Positions 1 through 7,265 of a stretch of 7,265 nt of DNA are shown piece by piece. Numbering within the stretch: the stretch's first letter is position 1; every line of letters begins with the position of its first letter. The notes below the pieces were generated by a model. The model ran no database searches, was not told where the DNA came from, and was given only the letters and a program-made list of their open reading frames with translations. The position numbers were made by a program, and so were the translations under genes. Origin of the DNA: Oligoflexus sp. (GTDB lineage: Bacteria > Bdellovibrionota_B > Oligoflexia > Oligoflexales > Oligoflexaceae); assembly GCA_030151925.1 (NCBI GenBank), contig JASLCY010000403.1, positions 1 through 7,265 on the forward strand, written 5' to 3'.

Positions 1-980
1 TTCGTCACTTCACCGTCCACAGGAATCTTTTCTCCAGGACGAACATGCAAGAGATCGCCTGGGTGTATATCCTCTATGCTCACATCCTCTTCGGTTCCAT
101 CCGCCTTGATGCGTCTCGCGGTTTTCGCCGCGAGGCCGAGGAGCGCCCTGATCGCGTTGCCCGTCTGGTTTCTGGCCCGGAGTTCGAGGACTTGTCCGAA
201 GAGGACGAGAGTCGTGATAACGGCCGCGGCCTCATAATAGAGCGGGACCTGGCCGCCATGCGCACGGAAGCCGGCCGGGAAAATGGAAGGGAAAAGCGTG
301 GCGATGACGCTGAAGCCGTAGGCGACTCCCGTGCCGATCGCGATGAGCGTGAACATATTCAATTGCCTGGTTTTGATCGATGCCCAGCCGCGTTCGAAGA
401 ACGGCAGGCCCGCCCAGAGCACGACCGGAGTCGCGAGGAGAAATTGGATGCCGGCATAAGCCCAGTGCGAAAGGCTCATCTGGACCGGCTGATTCGGGAT
501 CAGGTCGGACATCGTGAATAGGAGCAGCGGTATCGCCAGGGCCGCGCTCACCTTCAATCGTTTCATGAAGTCGGTGAGCTCCGGATTCTCGGTATCTTCG
601 AGCGAAACCTCCGCCGGCTCCAAGGCCATACCGCAGATCGGGCAAGTCCCGGGCCCCTTCTGCCGAACCTCGGGATGCATGGGGCATGTATAGATGCGTT
701 CAGCGTCCTGAGGCGATACGGGCTGCGGAGAATTTTTTTGAGCGATATAGGCCTGCGGATCTGCGTCGAATTTCTTTTTGCAGCCGGGATTGCAGAAGAA
801 GTATTCCTGACCTTGAAACAGGCTCTTCCCGCCCTTGTTCGTCCTGGGGTCTATTTTCATTCCGCAAACCGGATCCGTGACCAGCGCCTCCTCGGACGAA
901 GGCTTCGGCCCTGCTCCGCAGCATCCGCCTGATGGCTTGCTGTCATTTTGGTGATGGGAATGGCTGTCATGTTCCATCAT
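1..980 (-). CDS. copA: Copper-translocating P1B-type ATPase, N-terminal part (cut by window edge)
   Basis: Inner-membrane pump that would use ATP to export Cu(I). Reading leftward from ATG 980-978, 326 codons are open to the window edge. An SD (GGAGG) lies 6 nt before the ATG; a second ATG follows at once. Seen in order: His-rich start (HDSHSHH, about residues 4-10) and GGCCG; YHS domain (DPVCGM 36-41, CNPGC 63-67); heavy-metal-binding domain (YTCPMHPEV 97-105, CPICGM 113-118); hydrophobic helices near 140-158, 170-190, 208-230 and 246-267; then the actuator start ([11 protein letters not shown]) and IPVDGEVT at the edge. M209, E250 and E266 fall at the spacing of the Legionella CopA entry/exit residues M148, E189 and E205 (recalled from the family). 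The phosphorylation and ATP-binding domains (TGES, CPC, DKTGT) lie outside, so metal choice is not proven; silver or another soft metal is possible. The gene is divergent from the DUF1844 gene. Confidence 0.93.
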   Translation of the reverse strand, partial: MMEHDSHSHHQNDSKPSGGCCGAGPKPSSEEALVTDPVCGMKIDPRTNKGGKSLFQGQEYFFCNPGCKKKFDADPQAYIAQKNSPQPVSPQDAERIYTCPMHPEVRQKGPGTCPICGMALEPAEVSLEDTENPELTDFMKRLKVSAALAIPLLLFTMSDLIPNQPVQMSLSHWAYAGIQFLLATPVVLWAGLPFFERGWASIKTRQLNMFTLIAIGTGVAYGFSVIATLFPSIFPAGFRAHGGQVPLYYEAAAVITTLVLFGQVLELRARNQTGNAIRALLGLAAKTARRIKADGTEEDVSIEDIHPGDLLHVRPGEKIPVDGEVT

Positions 981-1016
981 GCCTCTCCTCCGAGTCCTGA
1001 GTTTGCATCCAGCCCT

Positions 1017-1047
1017 ATCATGCACCAACCTCCGGTAAGAAGGTAAA
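1017..1047 (-). promoter_or_regulatory. Possible MerR-family promoter/operator for copA
   Basis: Read on the minus strand, TTTACC (1047-1042) and CATGAT (1022-1017) are separated by 19 nt, the long spacer typical of promoters controlled by MerR-family activators such as CueR. Within it lies the imperfect dyad ACCTTCTTACCGGAGGT (1044-1028), with ACCTTC and GGAGGT arms like CueR sites. The dyad is 17 bp, shorter than usual CueR operators, and both hexamers match consensus at only 4 of 6 positions. Its place upstream of a copper ATPase supports the reading. No regulator gene is visible in the window. Confidence 0.3.
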
Positions 1048-1121
1048 GGAACTGAGGGCTAGGTATTATTCCAAGCGGCCTCTTTGACCTCTATGCAAGC
1101 TCATCCTCACGGCTGCCGGGG

Positions 1122-1150
1122 TTGCATCGCTGAACGAGCCAGGCTAGGAT
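1122..1150 (+). promoter_or_regulatory. Possible sigma70 promoter for the DUF1844-clpB pair
   Basis: TTGCAT (1122-1127) and TAGGAT (1145-1150) are 17 nt apart, 35 nt before the DUF1844 start codon. The -35 matches consensus at 3 of 6 positions and the -10 at 4 of 6. The -10 overlaps one arm of an 8-bp inverted repeat (CTCATCCT 1100-1107, AGGATGAG 1146-1153), which may be chance. No better candidate was seen close to the gene. Confidence 0.3.
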
Positions 1151-1185
1151 GAGGCGTTCAGGCCTTTCAACATCATGAGGATCCT

Positions 1186-1434
1186 ATGGCTGACGATGCG
1201 AGTGTCGACTTTTCCGGGCTGATTCTGGGCCTGTGTTCTGCCGCCCTTTCTTACCTCGGGTACGGGGATGCGGGAGTTGACAAAAACCTAATTTTGGCGC
1301 GTCAGAACATAGATATCATCGAGATGCTCCGCAAGAAGACGAAGGGCAACCTCACCGCAGACGAACACACCCTGATCGAAGAGGTCTCGCGCGACCTCAT
1401 GCAGAAGTTCGTCGATGCCAGCCGTAAGACTTAA
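1186..1434 (+). CDS. DUF1844 family protein
   Basis: An 82-residue cytoplasmic protein that I recognise as DUF1844, a family without an established function. The pattern is typical: an N-terminal hydrophobic helix that begins DFSGLILGLCSAAL (8-21) with LGYG near 24-27, then the family signature ARQNIDIIEMLRKKTKGNLT (38-57) and a charged helical C-terminus. The first helix is short and amphipathic, so I do not call it a membrane anchor. The start ATG has GAGG (1177-1180) 5 nt upstream. It is divergent from copA and lies 59 nt before clpB on the same strand, so the two rightward genes could share a transcript. Residues 32-41 contain no extra domain, and the length is slightly below what I expect for the family. 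Role unknown. Confidence 0.85.
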   Translation: MADDASVDFSGLILGLCSAALSYLGYGDAGVDKNLILARQNIDIIEMLRKKTKGNLTADEHTLIEEVSRDLMQKFVDASRKT

Positions 1435-1453
1435 GACTCAAGAAAATCCATAA

Positions 1454-1493
1454 CATACCGATCCATAACCAGCCCCCTAAAGCGAGGTTCGGT

Positions 1494-1499
<6 letters not shown>
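1454..1499 (+). promoter_or_regulatory. Two alternative hairpins over the clpB start region
   Basis: Fold 1 pairs CATACCG (1454-1460) with CGGTATG (1490-1496) and AACC (1467-1470) with GGTT (1486-1489); the right arm is continuous and covers the 3' half of the SD (GAGGT, 1484-1488) and the whole AUG. Fold 2 pairs ATCCAT (1461-1466) and ACC (1468-1470) with GGTATGGAT (1491-1499), leaving A1467 bulged; it covers the AUG but puts the SD in the loop. The folds are mutually exclusive because they share the right arm. This would suit temperature- or ligand-dependent translation of a chaperone gene, but no function is shown. It does not match a ROSE or fourU element I can recognise. Confidence 0.35.
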
Positions 1500-4142
<2,643 letters not shown>

Positions 4143-4160
4143 AAAAATTAGAGTTCGCCC

Positions 4161-4190
4161 TTGACCTGAACTGAACAGCTGCGGTAGGTT
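4161..4190 (+). promoter_or_regulatory. Possible promoter for tRNA-Gln (and perhaps prs)
   Basis: TTGACC (4161-4166), a 5-of-6 match, is followed after 18 nt by TAGGTT (4185-4190), a weak 3-of-6 -10. GGGCCC just downstream (4193-4198) would give the GC-rich discriminator often seen at stable-RNA promoters under stringent control. It lies in the 85-nt gap after clpB, which otherwise holds only an A-tract and no convincing terminator. Confidence 0.4.
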
Positions 4191-4227
4191 TAGGGCCCAT
4201 CGAGGATGACGAAATTCTTCTTCAAAT

Positions 4228-4302
4228 TGGGGCGTCGTCAAGTGGTAAGACTCTGGATTTTGATTCCAGCATTCGTAGGTTCGAATCCTACCGCCCCAGC
4301 CA
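4228..4302 (+). tRNA. tRNA-Gln (anticodon UUG)
   Basis: A full cloverleaf can be drawn. Acceptor TGGGGCG (4228-4234) pairs with CGCCCCA (4292-4298), keeping the weak U1-A72 pair typical of bacterial tRNA-Gln. D-stem GTC (4237-4239)/GAC (4249-4251). Anticodon stem CTGGA (4253-4257)/TCCAG (4265-4269) with loop TTTTGAT and anticodon TTG at 4260-4262. T-stem GTAGG (4275-4279)/CCTAC (4287-4291) with loop TTCGAAT. Discriminator G4299, and CCA is encoded (4300-4302). It reads CAA and, by wobble, CAG. prs follows 79 nt later with no terminator between, so the tRNA may be processed from a longer transcript. Confidence 0.97.
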
Positions 4303-4314
4303 CCATCTCCTTTC

Positions 4315-4347
4315 TTGATCCTATAAAATCAGAACATTCTATATACT
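4315..4347 (+). promoter_or_regulatory. Weak candidate promoter for prs
   Basis: A good -10, TATACT (4342-4347, 5 of 6), or the overlapping TATATA (4340-4345), lies in an AT-rich stretch 34-36 nt before the prs start. The only -35-like hexamer, TTGATC (4315-4320), is 19 nt from TATATA and 21 nt from TATACT, so the spacing is poor. prs could instead be transcribed through from the tRNA promoter. Confidence 0.3.
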
Positions 4348-4381
4348 CCACTTTCACCTAGATAAATAAAGGATCTCGGCG

Positions 4382-5317
4382 ATGGACAGTGAGATGATTG
4401 TATTCTCTGGCAACGGTAATCAGGAGCTCGCGAGAAAAATCTGTCAACATCTGGATATCGCTTCCGGCGCCGCCCGCGTCGATCGGTTTTCCGATGGAGA
4501 GATTCGCGTTGAAATTCAAGACAACGTGCGTGGCAAAGATGTCTTCATCATTCAACCCACCTGCGCACCCGCCAATGACAACATACTCGAAGCGATGATC
4601 ATGGTGGATGCTGTCCGCCGGGCCTCGGCGAAACGCATCACGCTCGTGTGTCCTTATTATGGTTATGCTCGCCAGGAGCGAAAGAGCGCGCCTCGCACGC
4701 CAATCACCGCCAAGTTGGTTGCTGACATTTTTACAACCTCGGGCATCGACCGCTTGCTCGTGATGGAGCTGCATACCTCGGCGATCCAGGGTTTCTTTAA
4801 TATCCCTGTCGACCATCTGTTCTCGAAGCCAATCTTTGGCCCTTATTTCCAAGGCCGTCAGGACTTCCTGATTGTCTCTCCTGACGCAGGCGGCGTCGAG
4901 CGCGCCCGGGCTATGGCGAAATACTATGAGTGCGGTCTCGCAATCGTGGATAAACGCCGTGACCGTCCGAACGAAAGCGAAGTCATGAACGTCATCGGCG
5001 ACGTCCGGGGCAAGAACTGTCTTATCGTTGACGATATTTGCGATACCGGCGGCTCGCTGTGCAAAACTGCTGAAGCCCTGATGGAAAACGGAGCTAAATC
5101 GGTCAGCGCGGCCATCACCCACCCGGTCCTCAGCGGCCCGGCCATCGAGCGTATCTCGAAGTCGGTCCTCTCGGAACTGGTCGTGACGGATACCATTCCT
5201 CTGAGTGAAGCCGCAAAAGCGTGCCCTAAGATCGTCCAGCTGAGTGTGGCGGAGCTTCTTGCTAAGGCAATTAGGCGTATTCACCACGCAGGTTCGATCA
5301 GCAGTCTCTTCGTCTGA
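4382..5317 (+). CDS. prs: Ribose-phosphate pyrophosphokinase (PRPP synthetase)
   Basis: Cytoplasmic enzyme that transfers pyrophosphate from ATP to ribose 5-phosphate to make PRPP, the precursor of purines, pyrimidines, histidine, tryptophan and NAD. The 311 residues are the usual class I length. Visible: FSDGE (36-40); the ATP-binding stretch [19 protein letters not shown] (94-112), with the loop length of the Bacillus rather than the E. coli enzyme; metal/ATP-binding H131 followed by IQGFF; the PRPP signature [10 protein letters not shown] (216-225); and the family C-terminus SISSLF (305-310). No key residue is missing. AAAGGA (4368-4373) lies 8 nt before ATG 4382; an in-frame ATG at 4394 is a less likely start because it lacks a good SD. 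Upstream is tRNA-Gln, downstream a strong hairpin and then rplY. Activity is likely feedback-controlled by ADP and phosphate, as in the class. Confidence 0.97.
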   Translation: MDSEMIVFSGNGNQELARKICQHLDIASGAARVDRFSDGEIRVEIQDNVRGKDVFIIQPTCAPANDNILEAMIMVDAVRRASAKRITLVCPYYGYARQERKSAPRTPITAKLVADIFTTSGIDRLLVMELHTSAIQGFFNIPVDHLFSKPIFGPYFQGRQDFLIVSPDAGGVERARAMAKYYECGLAIVDKRRDRPNESEVMNVIGDVRGKNCLIVDDICDTGGSLCKTAEALMENGAKSVSAAITHPVLSGPAIERISKSVLSELVVTDTIPLSEAAKACPKIVQLSVAELLAKAIRRIHHAGSISSLFV

Positions 5318-5323
5318 AAGCTG

Positions 5324-5357
5324 CGCCTCTTTTCCCAAACCTCAGGGAAAAGAGGCG
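5324..5357 (+). terminator. 13-bp hairpin after prs, probable terminator without a U-tract
   Basis: CGCCTCTTTTCCC (5324-5336) pairs perfectly with GGGAAAAGAGGCG (5345-5357) around the 8-nt loop AAACCTCA, starting 7 nt after the prs stop codon. A G-U pair (5323/5358) could extend it. No run of T follows, so intrinsic termination may be inefficient; mRNA 3'-end protection is an alternative role. The right arm can also pair with a third segment, GCCTCTT (5364-5370). Confidence 0.55.
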
Positions 5358-5368
5358 TCACAAGCCTC

Positions 5369-5397
5369 TTGCCCTCCGGAACACTTCCCTATATAAC
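5369..5397 (+). promoter_or_regulatory. Probable sigma70 promoter for the rplY operon
   Basis: TTGCCC (5369-5374, 4 of 6) and TATAAC (5392-5397, 5 of 6) are exactly 17 nt apart, directly after the prs hairpin. Transcription would begin near 5404 and give rplY a leader of about 105 nt. It is the best-looking promoter in the window. Confidence 0.5.
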
Positions 5398-5410
5398 CCT
5401 ATGCTCATGC

Positions 5411-5492
5411 GTGGACTAGCCACCCCTTGATAGCCGCGGACCCGTTCTGCTGCTTAATCATCCTGACCAGCATGTATCGTTTCAAAGGGGTG
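5411..5492 (+). promoter_or_regulatory. Structured rplY leader, candidate autoregulatory RNA
   Basis: CACCCCTTGA (5421-5430) can pair with TCAAAGGGGTG (5482-5492) with A5484 bulged: 10 bp closing a loop of about 50 nt and ending 4 nt before the rplY SD (AAGGAG, 5497-5502). Inside, TGCTG (5448-5452) can pair with CAGCA (5468-5472). GTGG (5411-5414)/CCAC (5420-5423) is a small competitor that uses the same C-rich segment. Autogenous control of rplY by L25 is known in E. coli and relatives; whether this leader works that way is inference. Confidence 0.35.
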
Positions 5493-5509
5493 ATCTAAGG
5501 AGAGAATAA

Positions 5510-5791
5510 ATGTCTGATCTCATCACTATCGAAGGCTCGGCCCGTGAACCGGCTGGCAAAAGCCAAGCTCGCAAATTGCGCCGCGAAGGCAAGATCCCTG
5601 CAGTAATCCTCGCTAAAGGCGGCAACACGAATATCGTTATCGATCCAAAGTGGTTGCACAAGGCTTACAAGACCGAAGGACGCGTGTTCAATCTCTCGCT
5701 CCAAGGCAAAGTCCAGAAAGTTAAGATCCAAGAGCTCCAATTGGATCCGGTAAAACGCGTTCCCCTGCACGTCGACCTGATGTCCGTGTGA
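5510..5791 (+). CDS. rplY: 50S ribosomal protein bL25, short form
   Basis: Binds 5S rRNA in the central protuberance of the large ribosomal subunit. The 93 residues match the E. coli-type protein (94 residues) from end to end: basic N-terminal RKLRREGKIPAVI (21-33) and C-terminal VKIQELQLDPVKRVPLHVDL (71-90), the family's closing strand. There is no C-terminal TL5/CTC extension, which many bacteria carry, and no room for one: tandem in-frame stops TGA TAA (5789-5794) come just before pth. The start is secure because AAGGAG (5497-5502) sits 7 nt before ATG 5510. It is the first gene of the probable rplY-pth transcript. Confidence 0.94.
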   Translation: MSDLITIEGSAREPAGKSQARKLRREGKIPAVILAKGGNTNIVIDPKWLHKAYKTEGRVFNLSLQGKVQKVKIQELQLDPVKRVPLHVDLMSV

Positions 5792-5797
5792 TAAGGC

Positions 5798-6343
5798 GTG
5801 AAGTTGTTGGTCGGCCTGGGAAATCCAGGCAGCAAATACCAAACGACTCGCCATAACGCTGGTTTTCTCATACTCGATCAAATCCTGCAGAAGCACGGCG
5901 CGAGCTGGCAAGGCAAGAAGTTTGATGCAGAGTTCGGACGCATGAGGCTCTTCGGCGAGGACTGCATACTCCTCAAACCCCAGACCTTCATGAACCTCAG
6001 CGGGAAATCGATCGCGCAAGCGGCGCGGTTCTTCAAGCTCGAGAGCGAAGACGTCCTCGTCTTGCACGACGACGTCGACGTCCCCTTCGGCAAGGTAAAG
6101 ACCCGGATGGGCGGTGGTGCAGGCGGCCATAACGGAATTCGCAGCACGATCTCCGAACTCGGGACCGAAGATTTCGCAAGGATCAAGCTCGGCGTGGGGA
6201 AACCTTCCGGCGAGCAGGCCCGCATGGACGTCGCGGATTGGGTCCTCGCTGGTTTCACGGATGAAGAACTGAAGACGGTTGAAAAAGCGATGGTCGATGA
6301 AACGCTCCTGAGGATTCAGGGCGTCTTTCAACAAAGTCGCTAG
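5798..6343 (+). CDS. pth: Peptidyl-tRNA hydrolase
   Basis: Essential cytoplasmic esterase that releases tRNA from peptidyl-tRNAs dropped by the ribosome. The 181 residues are close to the usual length of about 190. Active-site and substrate-binding positions are all present: N9 in GLGNPG, the catalytic H19 in TRHNAG, N66 in QTFMNLSG, D91 in LHDDVD, and N112 in GGGAGGHNG; KLGVGKP follows in the C-terminal part. The chosen start, GTG 5798, gives the family's MKLLVGLGNPG beginning, but AAGG (5793-5796) is only 1 nt from it, so translation probably depends on coupling to rplY, whose stop is 6 nt upstream. TTG 5804 has a better SD spacing (7 nt) and would shorten the protein by two residues. The rplY-pth pairing is common in bacteria. 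Confidence 0.96.
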   Translation: MKLLVGLGNPGSKYQTTRHNAGFLILDQILQKHGASWQGKKFDAEFGRMRLFGEDCILLKPQTFMNLSGKSIAQAARFFKLESEDVLVLHDDVDVPFGKVKTRMGGGAGGHNGIRSTISELGTEDFARIKLGVGKPSGEQARMDVADWVLAGFTDEELKTVEKAMVDETLLRIQGVFQQSR

Positions 6344-6368
6344 TTCGCAAGCATATGATTCTTACGTA

Positions 6369-6406
6369 TGAGCTCCTTTGCTGATCACATCGTGGTTGGC
6401 TGCTCA
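6369..6406 (+). promoter_or_regulatory. Hairpin in the rpsF leader
   Basis: GCTGATCAC (6380-6388) pairs along its whole length with GTGGTTGGC (6392-6400), counting G-U pairs, around a 3-nt loop. Below it TGAGC (6369-6373) pairs with GCTCA (6402-6406), leaving an asymmetric internal loop TCCTTT opposite a single T. The structure ends 8 nt before the rpsF SD. It recalls the layout of S6:S18 leader motifs but lacks their conserved CCG, so it is not called as one. A -10-like TATGAT (6354-6359) just upstream, without a clear -35, could start a separate rpsF-rplI transcript. Confidence 0.4.
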
Positions 6407-6414
6407 ATCCAAAA

Positions 6415-6420
6415 GGGAGG
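6415..6420 (+). promoter_or_regulatory. Ribosome binding site that fixes the rpsF start
   Basis: GGGAGG lies 7 nt before TTG 6428. The in-frame ATG at 6368 has no SD and sits at the base of the leader hairpin, so this site argues for the TTG start. Confidence 0.8.
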
Positions 6421-6427
6421 TTTTATT

Positions 6428-6793
6428 TTGTTACGTGAATATGAATTTACCATCGTAGCTAAAGCTGATTTGCCAGACGCAGACAAACAAAAGATCTTTG
6501 CCGGTTACGAAGAGATCCTGAAGCGCGAAGGCGGCGAGTTCGTCAAGCGCGACGACTGGGGTTCCAAGCGCATGGCATTCCCCATCCGCAAGAACTTCCG
6601 CGGTCACTACATGTTCTACGATACCGCCAGCGCCCCGGCGAGCATCGCTGAGGCCGAGCGCCTTCTCCGCATCGACGAGAACATCCTCCGTTACCTCGTT
6701 GTGAAGATCGCCGACAAGGTCGACGTCGAAGCTCGCAAAGTCGAACTCGCTAAAGCTGCAGCTGCGTCCCAGAGACAAGCTGAGGAGAGATAA
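6428..6793 (+). CDS. rpsF: 30S ribosomal protein bS6 (TTG start)
   Basis: Small-subunit protein of the platform, where it binds 16S rRNA together with bS18. From TTG 6428 the product is 121 residues and begins (M)LREYEFTIVAK, the normal bS6 beginning (MR-YE). The core motif DDWGSKRMAFPIRKNFRGHY (42-61) is the RNA- and S18-binding region of the family. The C-terminus (VEARKVELAKAAAASQRQAE) is a charged helical tail. Starting at ATG 6368 would add 20 residues without bS6 similarity. Its usual partner gene rpsR does not follow; rplI begins 3 nt after the stop codon. Upstream, 84 nt separate it from pth, with the leader hairpin between. Confidence 0.95.
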   Translation: MLREYEFTIVAKADLPDADKQKIFAGYEEILKREGGEFVKRDDWGSKRMAFPIRKNFRGHYMFYDTASAPASIAEAERLLRIDENILRYLVVKIADKVDVEARKVELAKAAAASQRQAEER

Positions 6794-6796
6794 TCA

Positions 6797-7243
6797 ATGA
6801 AACTGATTCTTAGCCAAAACGTAGAAAATCTTGGCCGCATCGGTGACATCGTGAAAGTGAAGAACGGCTATGCCCGTAACTTCCTCATTCCACGCGGTCT
6901 CGGCCAAGTCGCAAACGAAGGTAACCAGGCATCTCTCAATCACCAGCTCCGCCTTCTCGAGAAGAAGAAAGCCGTGATCCTCGCCGACGCGAAGAAATCG
7001 GCCGCGAACATCGAGAAAGTCTCGGTCACCGTCACCAAGCAAGTCGGTGAAGACGAAAGAATCTTCGGTTCCGTTACCACGGCGGAACTCGAGGAACTCC
7101 TCGCCGCCGAAGGCATCAAGATCAACCGTAAGGACATCAAGCTTTCTGAAGAGATCAAGAAAGTGGGTGTTTATTCGGCTGACGTGAAGGTGCATCCTGA
7201 AGTGACTGCAAAATTCAAAATCTGGGTTGTTGCAGCTCAATAA
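6797..7243 (+). CDS. rplI: 50S ribosomal protein bL9
   Basis: Large-subunit protein that binds 23S rRNA domain V near the L1 stalk base and extends outward on a long helix. The 148 residues match the usual length. The N-domain carries the family signature NLGRIGDIVKVKNGYARNFL (11-30) followed by IPRGLG. A lysine-rich connecting helix spans about 45-72. The C-domain shows ERIFGSVTTAEL (87-98) and VGVYSADVKVHPEV (123-136). AGGAG (6783-6787), inside the end of rpsF, serves as SD 9 nt before ATG 6797, so the two genes are co-transcribed and probably translationally coupled. The gene is complete; the remaining 22 bases (7244-7265) show no terminator. Confidence 0.97.
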   Translation: MKLILSQNVENLGRIGDIVKVKNGYARNFLIPRGLGQVANEGNQASLNHQLRLLEKKKAVILADAKKSAANIEKVSVTVTKQVGEDERIFGSVTTAELEELLAAEGIKINRKDIKLSEEIKKVGVYSADVKVHPEVTAKFKIWVVAAQ

Positions 7244-7265
7244 TTTCAAGTAGTTTCGGGCACTT

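Noticed and set aside
45..687. Open frames at 45-521 (plus) and 232-687 (minus)
   Set aside because: They are other frames of the copper ATPase, whose own frame has recognisable domains from residue 36 to the window edge.
1100..1153. 8-bp inverted repeat CTCATCCT/AGGATGAG as an operator
   Set aside because: The arms are 38 nt apart and do not extend; coincidence is likely.
1430..1481. A heat-shock (sigma32) promoter before clpB, prompted by CCCCCTAA at 1473-1480
   Set aside because: No CTTGAA-like -35 is found 13-15 nt upstream.
5495..6334. A 279-codon open frame on the minus strand, antisense to rplY and pth
   Set aside because: Both sense genes are certain, and the antisense product shows no known motif or plausible context.
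6368..6427. ATG 6368 as the rpsF start
   Set aside because: It has no SD, adds 20 residues unlike any bS6 beginning, and overlaps the leader hairpin; TTG 6428 has a strong SD at 7 nt.
6344..6427. A canonical S6:S18 leader motif
   Set aside because: A hairpin exists, but the conserved CCG of the motif does not occur in this gap.

Overview
The window looks like chromosomal DNA from a Gram-negative bacterium of the old 'deltaproteobacterial' grade. Bdellovibrionota/Oligoflexia or a related phylum is my best guess, but this is inference. Reasons: a tRNA-Gln(UUG) gene directly upstream of prs, followed by rplY and pth, is an order I associate with those lineages; a DUF1844 protein is present; and the promoters and Shine-Dalgarno (SD) sites are conventional. 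There are no insertion sequences, CRISPR arrays, phage genes or obvious foreign islands. Almost every base belongs to a recognisable housekeeping or stress gene, and I found no undescribed multi-gene system. What deserves a second look is mostly in leaders and start sites.

Layout. (1) 1-980, minus strand: the first 326 codons of a copper-type P1B ATPase (copA-like), running off the left edge. It has a His/Cys-rich N-terminus, a YHS domain, a CPMHP...CPICGM metal-binding domain, four membrane helices and the start of the actuator domain. (2) 981-1185: divergent intergenic region with a possible MerR-type promoter/operator for copA and a possible sigma70 promoter for the rightward genes. (3) 1186-1434: small DUF1844 protein. 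(4) 1494-4142: ClpB-type AAA+ disaggregase with a divergent N-domain; its start codon lies in two alternative hairpins. (5) 4228-4302: tRNA-Gln(UUG) with encoded CCA. (6) 4382-5317: prs, ribose-phosphate pyrophosphokinase, followed by a strong hairpin. (7) 5369-5509: promoter and structured leader for rplY. (8) 5510-5791 rplY (short bL25), 5798-6343 pth, 6428-6793 rpsF (bS6, probably starting at TTG) and 6797-7243 rplI (bL9), all plus strand and closely spaced.

How the genes relate. The right half serves nucleotide supply and translation: PRPP synthesis, a glutamine tRNA, three ribosomal proteins and the enzyme that recycles peptidyl-tRNA. rpsR (bS18), which usually lies between rpsF and rplI, is absent; the two genes are 3 nt apart. 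The left half is stress-related: copper export reading left, and a protein disaggregase reading right behind a small DUF1844 gene. No stretch longer than 300 bases lacks a gene.
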